Assembly (NCBI GenBank): GCA_963785755.1
Contig: CAWAXG010000047.1
Coordinates: forward strand, 79,031-143,030
Length of the DNA: 64,000 nucleotides
Direction: 5' to 3'
Origin: JACCXG01 sp963785755
GTDB lineage: Bacteria; Acidobacteriota; Vicinamibacteria; Vicinamibacterales; 2-12-FULL-66-21
The position numbers were made by a program, and so were the translations under genes. The notes below the pieces were generated by a model. That model ran no database searches, was not told where the DNA came from, and was given only the letters and a program-made list of their open reading frames with translations. This document shows positions 28,178-35,982 of this stretch, piece by piece; within the stretch, counting starts at the first letter, position 1; each line of letters opens with the position of its first letter.

Positions 28178-28717
28178 ATGAGAGTGGTCACGTCCATTGC
28201 AGTTGCGCTGGCGCTCGGCTCGACGTTCGTCGCCGCGCAGGCCACGAAAGCTACGCCGGGTCCCGAACACAAACGGATGGCCTATTTCGCGGGGCAATGG
28301 AACTACCAGGGCGAGGCCAAGAATTCCCCGTTGGGTCCCGGTGGGAAGATCGCGGGAACGGAGACCTGTGAGTGGTTCGCGGGCGGCTTTCAGCTCGTCT
28401 GCCGTACCAAGGGCACTGGTCCGAAGGGACCAGGCACTGGCCAGTCCGTGATGGGCTACGACCCCACGCGGAAAGCCTACACCTACTACGCGATCTCGAG
28501 CCACGGCGACAACATCTTCGTACGCGGCCAGGTCCAGGGAAAGGTGTGGACGTGGACAGACGAGGCGACGATCGAGGGCAAGAAGATGAAGATTGTCGCG
28601 ACGGTCACCGAAGATACGCCGACATCGACCTCGTTCAAGCTGGAAGCCTCCATCGAGGGCGGTCCGATGACCGTCATCGAAGAAGGGAAGTCGACCAAGG
28701 TCTCAAAGTCGACGTAG
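28178..28717 (+). CDS. DUF1579-family exported protein
   Basis: 179 residues. The ATG at 28178 is chosen over an upstream one because GGAGG lies five bases before it and it begins a clear signal peptide (MRVVTSIAVALALGSTFVAA). The rest matches DUF1579: HKRMAYFAGQWNYQGEA, GTETCEWFAGGFQLVCRT, GYDPTRKAYTYYAISSHGD and KMKIVATVTEDTPTS, which should form a lipocalin-like barrel. The function of the family is unknown. It stands alone, with 260 bases of featureless sequence to the next gene. Confidence 0.8.
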   Translation: MRVVTSIAVALALGSTFVAAQATKATPGPEHKRMAYFAGQWNYQGEAKNSPLGPGGKIAGTETCEWFAGGFQLVCRTKGTGPKGPGTGQSVMGYDPTRKAYTYYAISSHGDNIFVRGQVQGKVWTWTDEATIEGKKMKIVATVTEDTPTSTSFKLEASIEGGPMTVIEEGKSTKVSKST

Positions 28718-28979
28718 CATTGGCTGAGCGGCGGCGCGAATGGTGTTCGCGCCGCCGCCTCACCAACAGCTCCCGCTCGAGCGGTACAGCCAGAACCCAA
28801 CCCTCTTGTTACGACCTCGCGGAGCATCATCCCGCGAAGATGGCGACCCGATCACGGCACGCCCGGAACCGCTGTAGCCGCGCGCGCACAGGTGTGACCG
28901 GCAGTCACGCCCGCATTGCGCTATCTTATTGAGCGCAAATAGCTTCGCTATGGGCTCACTCCTTGCTCTCGGCGAGGGC

Positions 28980-30509
28980 ATGCGTACACTCGCCTTACTC
29001 GTCACCCTGCTGGTCACCACGCCCCAGGCCGCGACCGATCAGAAGCCCGTCGTCCCGGAGGGCACGATCATCACCTCGGCGCAAGTGACCGGCTTCGACA
29101 TCGATCGTCTGAGTCCCGGCCTTCGCCAGGAGATCCGCGCGCTCGCCGGCACGCCTCTGAAGCAGGAGCACCTCGATGCACTCGCCGCTCGCATCGAGGC
29201 CGAGAGGCCGCGTTACGTCGCCGCGGTGCGCACCTTCATGGAACCCGACGGGCAGGCGCGCGTGGTCTTCATCATGGGCCGCGAGGACGCGCCCGAGCAG
29301 GACGACAACATCAACAGGCACTACATCGTCGAGCAGGCCGACATCAGCGGGGTGCCGGAGGCCGAGCTGACACAGGAGATGCGCGACGACCTGCGTGCGG
29401 TCGTCGGCCAGCGCCTTGATTCCGAAGAGGCGGATCGGCTGCAGCAGCGCATCGAACGCGAGCTCACGCGCTACGACGTGTCGCGCCGAATCCAGCGCGG
29501 GAGCGAGCGCGGCCGCATCGTCCTGGTGTACGAAGCCCGCAAAAAGGAACCGCCGCCGTGGCTGCGCTTCGAGCCGCTCCGCTCGAACGTCGTCTATCAC
29601 TCCGAACACGGGTGGGGAAGCTACCTGGACCTCGCCATGGGACATCGGTCCATTCGTTTCACGCCACTCTTCGCCATCAACGACTCGGAGGATCTGATCG
29701 AGGAGGACTCGGGCTACGGGCTGCGCTTCGAGACGACGAAGCTCGGGACGCGGCGGCTCGGTGCGAGCCTCGAATGGTCGAAATTCGATCAGGACTGGCG
29801 CGGCCCCACGATCGACGCGATCGCGTCGAGGCCAGAGCTGCCGGGCCTGTACTCCGAGCGCTCGACGATCACGCCCCTGCTGAAGTTCGCCTTTACCCCC
29901 GACCTCAGCCTCGCTGCCGGCGTGAGCATCGCGGAACTGGAACCGCTCGACGCCGCGACCGAGTCACGGATGGCGAACGCGGCGGTCGCTTCGATCGGCT
30001 ACGCGCGCCGATGGGAAAACGATGGCTCCGATGCGAAGCACCGCGTCGAGGCCAGCTTCGGCGTCCGCGCCGGCTCCCGCGAGCTCGAGAGTGATCTCGC
30101 CTATACCAGATACTTCGGCCAGGGCCTGTATCGCTACGACTTCGGCCGCCACCACGTGCAGGTCGCCGGCATGGCGGGCGGAATCACGGGGCAGGCGCCG
30201 CTCTTCGAGCGGTTCACGCTCGGCGATTCGAGCAAGCTCCGAGGCTGGGACGAGTACGAGATCGCGCCGGCCGGCGGGGACCGCGTGTTCTATGCGACGG
30301 TCGAGTATCGCTACACCGGCGTCGCACTCTTCCTCGACGTCGGGTCTGTCTGGGACGCGAACACCGAGCGGCGCGTGCGGACGTCGGCCGGTTTCGGATT
30401 CAACGCGGGGCCGGCATTCTTCACCGTCGGGTTCCCGCTGAACACCGACAATCTGACGGCGATCTTCACGGTAGGTCTGAGGACCTCCGGAGTGGGGATC
30501 CGGTGGTGA
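28980..30509 (+). CDS. BamA/TamA-like outer-membrane protein with POTRA domains
   Basis: 509 residues from the ATG that begins a signal peptide (MRTLALLVTLLVTTPQA). Two POTRA-like domains (about 30-95 and 110-185) follow; the second ends YDVSRRIQRGSERGRIVLV. A beta-barrel of about 300 residues comes next, with the Omp85 signature SKLRGWDEYEIAP and a terminal strand GLRTSGVGIRW. Proteins of this shape insert or export other proteins across the outer membrane or, in the patatin/FplA branch, form only the barrel; no patatin domain is present here. Its stop overlaps the next gene (GTGA), which links it to a small exported protein and an NtrYX-like pair. Confidence 0.8.
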   Translation: MRTLALLVTLLVTTPQAATDQKPVVPEGTIITSAQVTGFDIDRLSPGLRQEIRALAGTPLKQEHLDALAARIEAERPRYVAAVRTFMEPDGQARVVFIMGREDAPEQDDNINRHYIVEQADISGVPEAELTQEMRDDLRAVVGQRLDSEEADRLQQRIERELTRYDVSRRIQRGSERGRIVLVYEARKKEPPPWLRFEPLRSNVVYHSEHGWGSYLDLAMGHRSIRFTPLFAINDSEDLIEEDSGYGLRFETTKLGTRRLGASLEWSKFDQDWRGPTIDAIASRPELPGLYSERSTITPLLKFAFTPDLSLAAGVSIAELEPLDAATESRMANAAVASIGYARRWENDGSDAKHRVEASFGVRAGSRELESDLAYTRYFGQGLYRYDFGRHHVQVAGMAGGITGQAPLFERFTLGDSSKLRGWDEYEIAPAGGDRVFYATVEYRYTGVALFLDVGSVWDANTERRVRTSAGFGFNAGPAFFTVGFPLNTDNLTAIFTVGLRTSGVGIRW

Positions 30510-31130
30510 CACCAGCCGGGCGGGCTGCCGTGGCGCTGCTCGCGCTGCTCGCGTGGCCGGACGTGCACGCGTCGGCGCAGGCCCTGACGACTCACACCGT
30601 CGGCGACGCGCTGAAGGTTCGCGCGCCCGGCTTGCGCTTCCTGAACGGAGATCCGCTCGCTCGATTGAAGGACGGCCGCTCGGTGCGTGTGGAGCTCGCC
30701 GCGTTGGTCCTGGCCGCGCCGGGGAAATCGCCGGCGACCACGGCGCGACGGATCTTTTCATTGAGCTACGATCTCTGGGAGGAACGATTCGCCGTGACCG
30801 TGGTGGATGCGCGTGCGCAGTCCGTGTCGCACCTGATGCAGGCTGCCGCCGAGGCGTGGTGCATCGAGCAGCTGGCGATCCCGCTCGAGCGCGCTCGGCG
30901 CGCTGGGTCGTGACGTGCCGTTCTGGGTCCGGCTGGAGTACCGCATTCTGGACGGCGACAGCCCGCCGGGCGAGGCGGATTCGGGCTACACGCTGCAGGG
31001 GCTCATCGATGCACTGAGCCGCCGCCGCAAAACCCCTTCGACAAGCTCAGGGCAGGGCGGATCGTCGGCGAACGCTCTCGAGGCCGGTCCGTTCCGGCTG
31101 CAGCCGCGCGCGAAGTCATCACCGCGATGA
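30503..31130 (+). CDS. Small exported protein of a conserved operon (DUF4390-like), one frameshift
   Basis: A signal peptide (GRAAVALLALLAWPDVHASA) is followed by a beta-rich domain: RRIFSLSYDLWEERFAVTVV, SVSHLMQAAAEAWCIEQLA. The frame is broken at about 30886 by one extra G. After it, ALGALGRDVPFWVRLEYRIL and SGYTLQGLIDALSRR continue the same domain to 31130. Proteins of this kind sit between outer-membrane and NtrYX-type genes in related bacteria; I assign DUF4390 similarity with low certainty. The C-terminal coding part contains a short inserted repeat (31034-31052). The stop overlaps the start of the following kinase (ATGA). Confidence 0.65.
31034..31052. repeat. Short dispersed repeat CCCTTCGACAAGCTCAGGG
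   Basis: CCTTCGACAAGCTCAGG is a short repeat that I recognise as recurring in many environmental genomes, often read as peptides such as LSLSKG. Here it sits inside a coding region. A related sequence (CCTTCGAGCGCTCAGGG, with a TCGAAGG partner) occurs at 60605-60643. Confidence 0.5.
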
Positions 31131-32536
31131 CTCTTCGCGCGCGGCTGATCGCAGCATTTCTCGCGTCAACCCTGCTGCCGCTCGCCGCAACCGTCTGGAT
31201 TACGACGACACTCCTCGACCGGAGCCTCCGGTACGCGACAACGGGCGATCTGGATCGACTCTCCCGGACGCTCGAAAGCACCGCGAAGCAGTTCTACCAG
31301 CGGGAACGCGACGCGCTGAAACAGGACGCGCTCGCGGACAGGGCGCGTCCGACGATGTATCCCGCGGCGGATGTCTCGCAGTGGCCCGAGTCCATCCGGT
31401 CGTTCTGGGAAAGCGGCGAGCCGGAACGCTTCGGTGTGTCCGGGGCCGGCGGCGAGCGCGTGGACTACATGCGGCGCGTGGACAATCGCGGCGGCAGGTC
31501 CGGCGTCGAGATCTTCAGCCGTGACCTCGGCGGCGTCAGCATGGAACAACTGTCCACGCAGGTTCGAGAAACGCGGCGCCTCGTGGACGCGAACGACGCG
31601 CGCGACCTGCGGCGCGGCTTTACGCTGACGCTGCTCGTGCTGCTGGGTGCGGCATGGCTCATCTCGCTGCTGCCGCTCGTGCTGATCGCTCATCGCGTCA
31701 GCCGGCCAATCCAGCAGCTCACCGCGGCGCTCACCGATTTCGCCGGCGGCGACGGGTCGCGAAGGCTGGCGACCGGCGGAAAGCCTGGCGTCCCGCCACG
31801 CGACGAAGTCGCCCGGGCCGTCGAGGCGTTCAACCACATGGCGGATCAGCTCGAGGAGAACCGCGAACGGCTCGTCCACCTCACCCGCATGGCCAGCTGG
31901 CAGTCGCTGGCGCGCAAGACCGCGCACGAGCTGAAGAATTCGCTGACGCCGATCCGGCTCACCGTCGAGGAGATGCAGGCGCGGCAGCCGTCCTCGGAGC
32001 GCGCGTTCATGGATCAGGCCGTGCAGATCGTCGTCAGCGAAATCGAGTCGCTCGAGCGCCGCGTGCGGGCGTTCTCGGAATTCGCGAGCGAGCCGGAGGT
32101 GCGTCCCGAAGTGCTCGACATCAACGCGGTCGTCAACGAGCGCGTCGCGCTGCTGCGCCCGGTGCATCCGGGAGTGACGTATCATCTCCGGCTCGACGGC
32201 GATCGTCCGCGCGCGCATGCGGCGCCGGACATGGTGAATGGCATCCTGACCAACCTCCTGCAGAATGCGGCGGAAGCGGCTGGACCCGACGGCGCCGTCG
32301 TTGTCCTGACACGGGGAGAGGGTGAGCGCGTGCTGATCGACGTACACGATTCAGGACCGGGCCTGAGCAAGGAGGTCTCCGCCACGTTGTTCGAGCCCAC
32401 GATTACCTTCAAGAAGCGCGGGATGGGACTCGGCCTCTCCATCGCCAAGAAGAACGCGCTGCTGTCGGGCGGGGACGTCACGGTGATTCCCGGAGAGCTC
32501 GGCGGCGCGGGTTTCCGAGTGTCGCTGCCGTCATGA
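31127..32536 (+). CDS. NtrY-like membrane sensor histidine kinase
   Basis: 469 residues. Two membrane helices (about 8-28 and 168-190) enclose a periplasmic sensor of about 140 residues. A HAMP domain follows (HRVSRPIQQLTAALTDFAGG), then HisKA with ARKTAHELKNSLTPIRL (His267), and a HATPase with ILTNLLQNAAEAAG, DSGPGL and KKRGMGLGLSIAKK. The HELKNSLTPI form of the H-box is typical of the NtrY/AtoS group that controls sigma-54 activators. Its stop overlaps the next gene (ATGA), encoding exactly such an activator. The link to the outer-membrane gene at the head of the operon suggests envelope-related control. Confidence 0.9.
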   Translation: MTLRARLIAAFLASTLLPLAATVWITTTLLDRSLRYATTGDLDRLSRTLESTAKQFYQRERDALKQDALADRARPTMYPAADVSQWPESIRSFWESGEPERFGVSGAGGERVDYMRRVDNRGGRSGVEIFSRDLGGVSMEQLSTQVRETRRLVDANDARDLRRGFTLTLLVLLGAAWLISLLPLVLIAHRVSRPIQQLTAALTDFAGGDGSRRLATGGKPGVPPRDEVARAVEAFNHMADQLEENRERLVHLTRMASWQSLARKTAHELKNSLTPIRLTVEEMQARQPSSERAFMDQAVQIVVSEIESLERRVRAFSEFASEPEVRPEVLDINAVVNERVALLRPVHPGVTYHLRLDGDRPRAHAAPDMVNGILTNLLQNAAEAAGPDGAVVVLTRGEGERVLIDVHDSGPGLSKEVSATLFEPTITFKKRGMGLGLSIAKKNALLSGGDVTVIPGELGGAGFRVSLPS

Positions 32537-33879
32537 CCCGCAAACGGCACATCGTCATCGTCGACGACGAGGCGAACATCGGCCGGTCGCTGCGGTTGAT
32601 CCTGGAGGGAGAAGGCCACCGCGTCAGCGTGTTCGACTCGAAGACGGCATTCCTGGCGGAGCGGAACCGCGCGGCCGCCGATCTGTATCTGCTCGACGTG
32701 CGGCTTCCCGACGGCAGCGGCATCGACCTGCTTCGGCTGGTGCGGCAGTGGGACGAGCGATCCGCTGCCGTGATGATCTCCGGGCACGGGACGGTGGCCG
32801 ACGCCGTCGAGGCGACGAGGATCGGCGCGTTCGACTTCCTCGAGAAGCCGCTCGCGCGGGACCGCGTGCTGCTGGTCGTCAAGAACGCGCTCGAGTGGTC
32901 GGATCTGCAGCGCGAGAACCAGCGCTACCGGGAACTGGTCGGGGACGCGCCGAGGATGATCGGATCGGCCGCCGTGTTCCAGCATGCCGTGCAGCAGGCG
33001 ACGCAGGTGGCGCGATCCGACGTGACCGTGCTGCTGTCGGGAGAGTCCGGGACCGGCAAGGAGCTGCTCGCCGCGCACATCCACCGCGAAAGCCCGTTTG
33101 CCGCGGGTCCGTTCGTGAAAGTGAACTGCGCCGCGATCCCGACCGAGCTGATCGAGAGCGAGCTGTTCGGCCATGAGAAAGGCGCGTTCACCGGCGCGGC
33201 GGCGCTCCGGCGCGGCAAGTTCGAGCTTGCCGACCGCGGCACGATCTTTCTCGACGAAGTCGGCGATCTGCACGAGGCGTCGCAGGCCAAGCTGCTCCGT
33301 GTCCTCCAGGACGGCGAGCTCCAGCGCGTCGGCGGCGAGCAGACGATCAGGGTCGCGACGCGCGTCATCTCGGCCACCAATCGCCGGCTCGACGAGCTCG
33401 TGGCGGACGGCCGGTTCAGGGAGGATCTGTACTATCGGCTGAGCGTCGTGCCGATCCGCGTGCCGGCGCTGCGCGAGCGCCTGCAGGACATCGCCGAGCT
33501 GGTGCCGTATTTCCTGTCCGAGTTCTGCGCGCGGAACAACTTCCGCCCGCGCACGATCGAGCCGGACGCCGTGGCGCTGCTCGGACGCTACACCTGGCCC
33601 GGCAATGTCCGCGAGCTGCGCAATGTCGTGGAGCGGATGGCGATCCTCACCGCGGGCGAACGGATTACCGCGGACGCAATTCCGCTGGAGGTCAGGTCGA
33701 GTCCCGCTTCGCGCGCAGCGACGGGGCTGCAGGACGTGCGCGACACGGCCGAGCGCGAGCGGATACGGCAGGCCCTGGATCAGACCGACTGGAACGTCTC
33801 GGCGGCGGCGCGGCTGCTCGAGACCGAACGGACCGCGCTCCACAAGCGGATTCGCACGCTCGGCCTGAGGCGGGGCTAG
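32533..33879 (+). CDS. NtrC-type sigma-54-dependent response regulator
   Basis: 448 residues. A receiver domain (HIVIVDDEANIG, LYLLDVRLPDGSG, FDFLEKPLAR) is followed by an AAA+ domain with Walker A GESGTGKE and an intact EKGAFTGA loop that contacts sigma-54. Further motifs are GTIFLDEVGDL, DLYYRLSVVPIRVPALRER and YTWPGNVRELRNVVERM. It ends with a Fis-type helix-turn-helix (TDWNVSAAARLLETERTALH). It should be phosphorylated by the NtrY-like kinase encoded immediately upstream and activate sigma-54 promoters. All functional residues appear intact. Confidence 0.94.
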   Translation: MTRKRHIVIVDDEANIGRSLRLILEGEGHRVSVFDSKTAFLAERNRAAADLYLLDVRLPDGSGIDLLRLVRQWDERSAAVMISGHGTVADAVEATRIGAFDFLEKPLARDRVLLVVKNALEWSDLQRENQRYRELVGDAPRMIGSAAVFQHAVQQATQVARSDVTVLLSGESGTGKELLAAHIHRESPFAAGPFVKVNCAAIPTELIESELFGHEKGAFTGAAALRRGKFELADRGTIFLDEVGDLHEASQAKLLRVLQDGELQRVGGEQTIRVATRVISATNRRLDELVADGRFREDLYYRLSVVPIRVPALRERLQDIAELVPYFLSEFCARNNFRPRTIEPDAVALLGRYTWPGNVRELRNVVERMAILTAGERITADAIPLEVRSSPASRAATGLQDVRDTAERERIRQALDQTDWNVSAAARLLETERTALHKRIRTLGLRRG

Positions 33880-33925
33880 CAGGTCCTGAAAAGCGTCGCG
33901 CCGACAGCTCTCAATGTCTCTGTCT

Positions 33926-34135
33926 GCGGGTCAGACGCGCCGAAGCCGTATCCCCCCGCGGCGCAGTGACGGGCGAGCCTCGGGGGGAAAAACACGAGAC
34001 GCGGATGTGCGCGGATCTCCAGCGGTCGTGCAACGCGCGGGCACGACCGCTCGCCGACCGCAGATTGGCGCGCTCGCCCGCGTCGCACGATCCGCGGAGA
34101 TCCGCGTCGATCCGCGACTCGTACCGTGCCAGCGG
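33926..34135. repeat. Dispersed palindromic element A, copy 1
   Basis: About 210 bases that recur, highly similar, at 57037-57356. The copy contains a perfect internal hairpin (AGCGGTCGTGC at 34021-34031 with GCACGACCGCT at 34041-34051) and longer inverted blocks around GCGGATCTCC and GGAGATCCGCG. It is non-coding; translations of it are arginine-rich nonsense. Confidence 0.8.
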
Positions 34136-34214
34136 CACCGTGAGCGGGCGCGGCTACGTCGGCAAGAGTGAATCAGTAGAATGGCGGAGGGCGAGAGAGA
34201 GGGGGCCGGCCGGA

Positions 34215-34253
34215 TCTTGTAATTCGACATTGTTGGCATGTTGAAATACAAGA
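34215..34253. repeat. AT-rich 16-bp-stem hairpin
   Basis: TCTTGTAATTCGACAT and ATGTTGAAATACAAGA pair over 16 bases with two mismatches around TGTTGGC. It is strikingly AT-rich for this genome and is followed by GACCTGACCCCCC. It may be the edge of an inserted element or a terminator-like structure between element A and the next gene. Confidence 0.5.
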
Positions 34254-34289
34254 CCTGACCCCCCTTTCCGATCGCAACTCACGTCGCCG

Positions 34290-35099
34290 ATGCAACTCCT
34301 TGGCATTGCGCTCTGGACCGTACTGCTCATCACCTCGATGCTCCTTCCGTTCCTTCCGGGCCGCTACGATCCCCTGGCCTCGGGACTGGCCCAGGCAGCG
34401 ACGGTCGTGGCGTTCGGTGGTCTCCTACTGGTACCTCTGGGCGTGGCGTGGCTGGTCTCGAGCCGAGGATACGCGCTGGCGAAAGCGGCGCTGGTCGTGG
34501 CGATGCTCGTCGCTGCTGTCGCCGCTCTTGCGGTGGCTTCCAACGTCAGCCGGGCGGCAGCGCTGGTCATCGTGGCGGCGTGCGTGACCTGGATCATCCA
34601 GCTGTGGCGACGTGTCGACGCCGCACGAACGGACCTCGCGAATTTGCCGCGGATTGTGCCGTTCGCGCTGATCCTGGTGCCACTGGCGGCGACGGCTGCG
34701 CGTATCGCACTCGTTGAATCCGTCGCGGCGGCAGGGCGCGACCGGGCGATCGCGAACGCAGCGGAGATGATCGCGGACATCGAAGGGTTCCGCGCGCGCA
34801 CCGGCACCTATCCGGTCGCGATCAGCTCTGTCTGGCCCGACTATCACCCAGGCATCATCGGCGTCGAACGTTATCGATACGAGCCGAGCGGGGAGGCCTA
34901 TAACCTCTTTTTCGAGCACCCTTCGACGGACCTCGCGACGCGAGAGATCGTCATGTACAACCCGCGGGGCGAACAGGACATTTCGAGCCACGCCTTCGAC
35001 CTGCTGCAGCTCTCACCGGAAGAGATTCGCCGGCAGCGCGGATACTTCGCGTCCCACGCTCTGTCGCAAGCCAACTGGAAACGTTTTCTTTTCGACTGA
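34290..35099 (+). CDS. Hypothetical membrane protein, 269 aa
   Basis: Four to five membrane helices in the first 155 residues (LLGIALWTVLLITSMLLPFL, VVAFGGLLLVPLGVAWLV, ALVVAMLVAAVAALAVA, IVPFALILVPLAATAARIAL) precede a soluble domain of about 110 residues. The start of that domain (ANAAEMIADIEGFRARTGTY, then PVAISSVWPDYHPGI) resembles the pseudopilin-like segment found after the first helix of type II secretion minor pilins, where a short peptide is measured against a preceding helix. I do not recognise the family as a whole. The following gene lies 45 bases downstream. Confidence 0.6.
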   Translation: MQLLGIALWTVLLITSMLLPFLPGRYDPLASGLAQAATVVAFGGLLLVPLGVAWLVSSRGYALAKAALVVAMLVAAVAALAVASNVSRAAALVIVAACVTWIIQLWRRVDAARTDLANLPRIVPFALILVPLAATAARIALVESVAAAGRDRAIANAAEMIADIEGFRARTGTYPVAISSVWPDYHPGIIGVERYRYEPSGEAYNLFFEHPSTDLATREIVMYNPRGEQDISSHAFDLLQLSPEEIRRQRGYFASHALSQANWKRFLFD

Positions 35100-35144
35100 G
35101 AGGATCGCCTGACGCGGTCGAAAGGCTAACGGGCAGGAGGTTGG

Positions 35145-35711
35145 ATGCTGTTCCGTCGCGACATCCTTCAAGGCATCGCCGAGGGCCGTGTGACGCTCGC
35201 CTTCAGGCGCTGGCGGCGGTCTCCGCCGGCCGAGGGCTCTTCCCTCCGCTCGCCAGTCGGCGTGCTCTGCCTCGATCGCGTCACCGTCGTGGACGAGGGC
35301 GATATCACCCCGGAGGACGTGCGCCGCACCGGCATGTCGGTCGATGAGTTGCGCGCCTCGATCGCCGGTGAGGGCACGCTCCTCCGCATCGAGCTGCGCC
35401 TCACCGGCGACGATCCGCGCATTGCCCTCCGGGAACGTCTGCCGGAGCGCGCCGAGCTCGTGGCTGTCGTCGCGAGGCTGGCAAAGATCGACGCCGCGTC
35501 CCCGACGCCCTGGACGACACGCTACCTGCAGCTGATCGCCGGCCAGCCCGGCGTCGTCTCGCGCGTGCTCGCGCCGCAGGCACGCGCCGACGTGCTGTCG
35601 TTCAAGCGTCGTGTCCGACAACTGAAAGAGCTCGGCCTCACCGAGAGCCTCGAGGTCGGCTATCGCCTCTCGCCGCGAGGCCGTGCGGTACTCGCTCACA
35701 TCCTCGCGTGA
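35145..35711 (+). CDS. ASCH/PUA-like domain protein
   Basis: 188 residues. The N-terminal half (LFRRDILQGIAEGRVTLAFR, RSPVGVLCLDRVTVVDEGDI, LLRIELRLTGDDPRIAL) looks like the RNA-binding ASCH/PUA beta-barrel. The C-terminal half (QLIAGQPGVVSRVLAP, LSFKRRVRQLKELGLTESLE) looks like a winged helix. Such proteins are thought to bind RNA or modified nucleotides. A GGAGG lies six bases before the start. Confidence 0.6.
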   Translation: MLFRRDILQGIAEGRVTLAFRRWRRSPPAEGSSLRSPVGVLCLDRVTVVDEGDITPEDVRRTGMSVDELRASIAGEGTLLRIELRLTGDDPRIALRERLPERAELVAVVARLAKIDAASPTPWTTRYLQLIAGQPGVVSRVLAPQARADVLSFKRRVRQLKELGLTESLEVGYRLSPRGRAVLAHILA

Positions 35712-35982
35712 GCCGTGTCGACCGACACGGGTGCCCCTCGCCGCGCGCGTTCGATGCGGCATTGATAGCAGTTAACACAGAAGTACCGGAGAAACTGCTG
35801 GTCCGCTATCCGGTTCTTGCTCCTCAATTCGTAAGGCCCGCCATTTATCGAGCTGGCTGGAATGGCCGACGGCAGGGGCTCAGCTATGAGGCTGAGCCTG
35901 GAGAAATCGAGGGCGCGGCCCTGTCGGCAAGAGTGAACTAAGGGATTAAGATCAGCCGGAAGCAGACAGGCCATTCTTCACG

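Noticed and set aside
33926..34135. Overlapping arginine-rich open frames on both strands
   Set aside because: They coincide with a repeated palindromic element found again at 57037, and the translations lack protein character.
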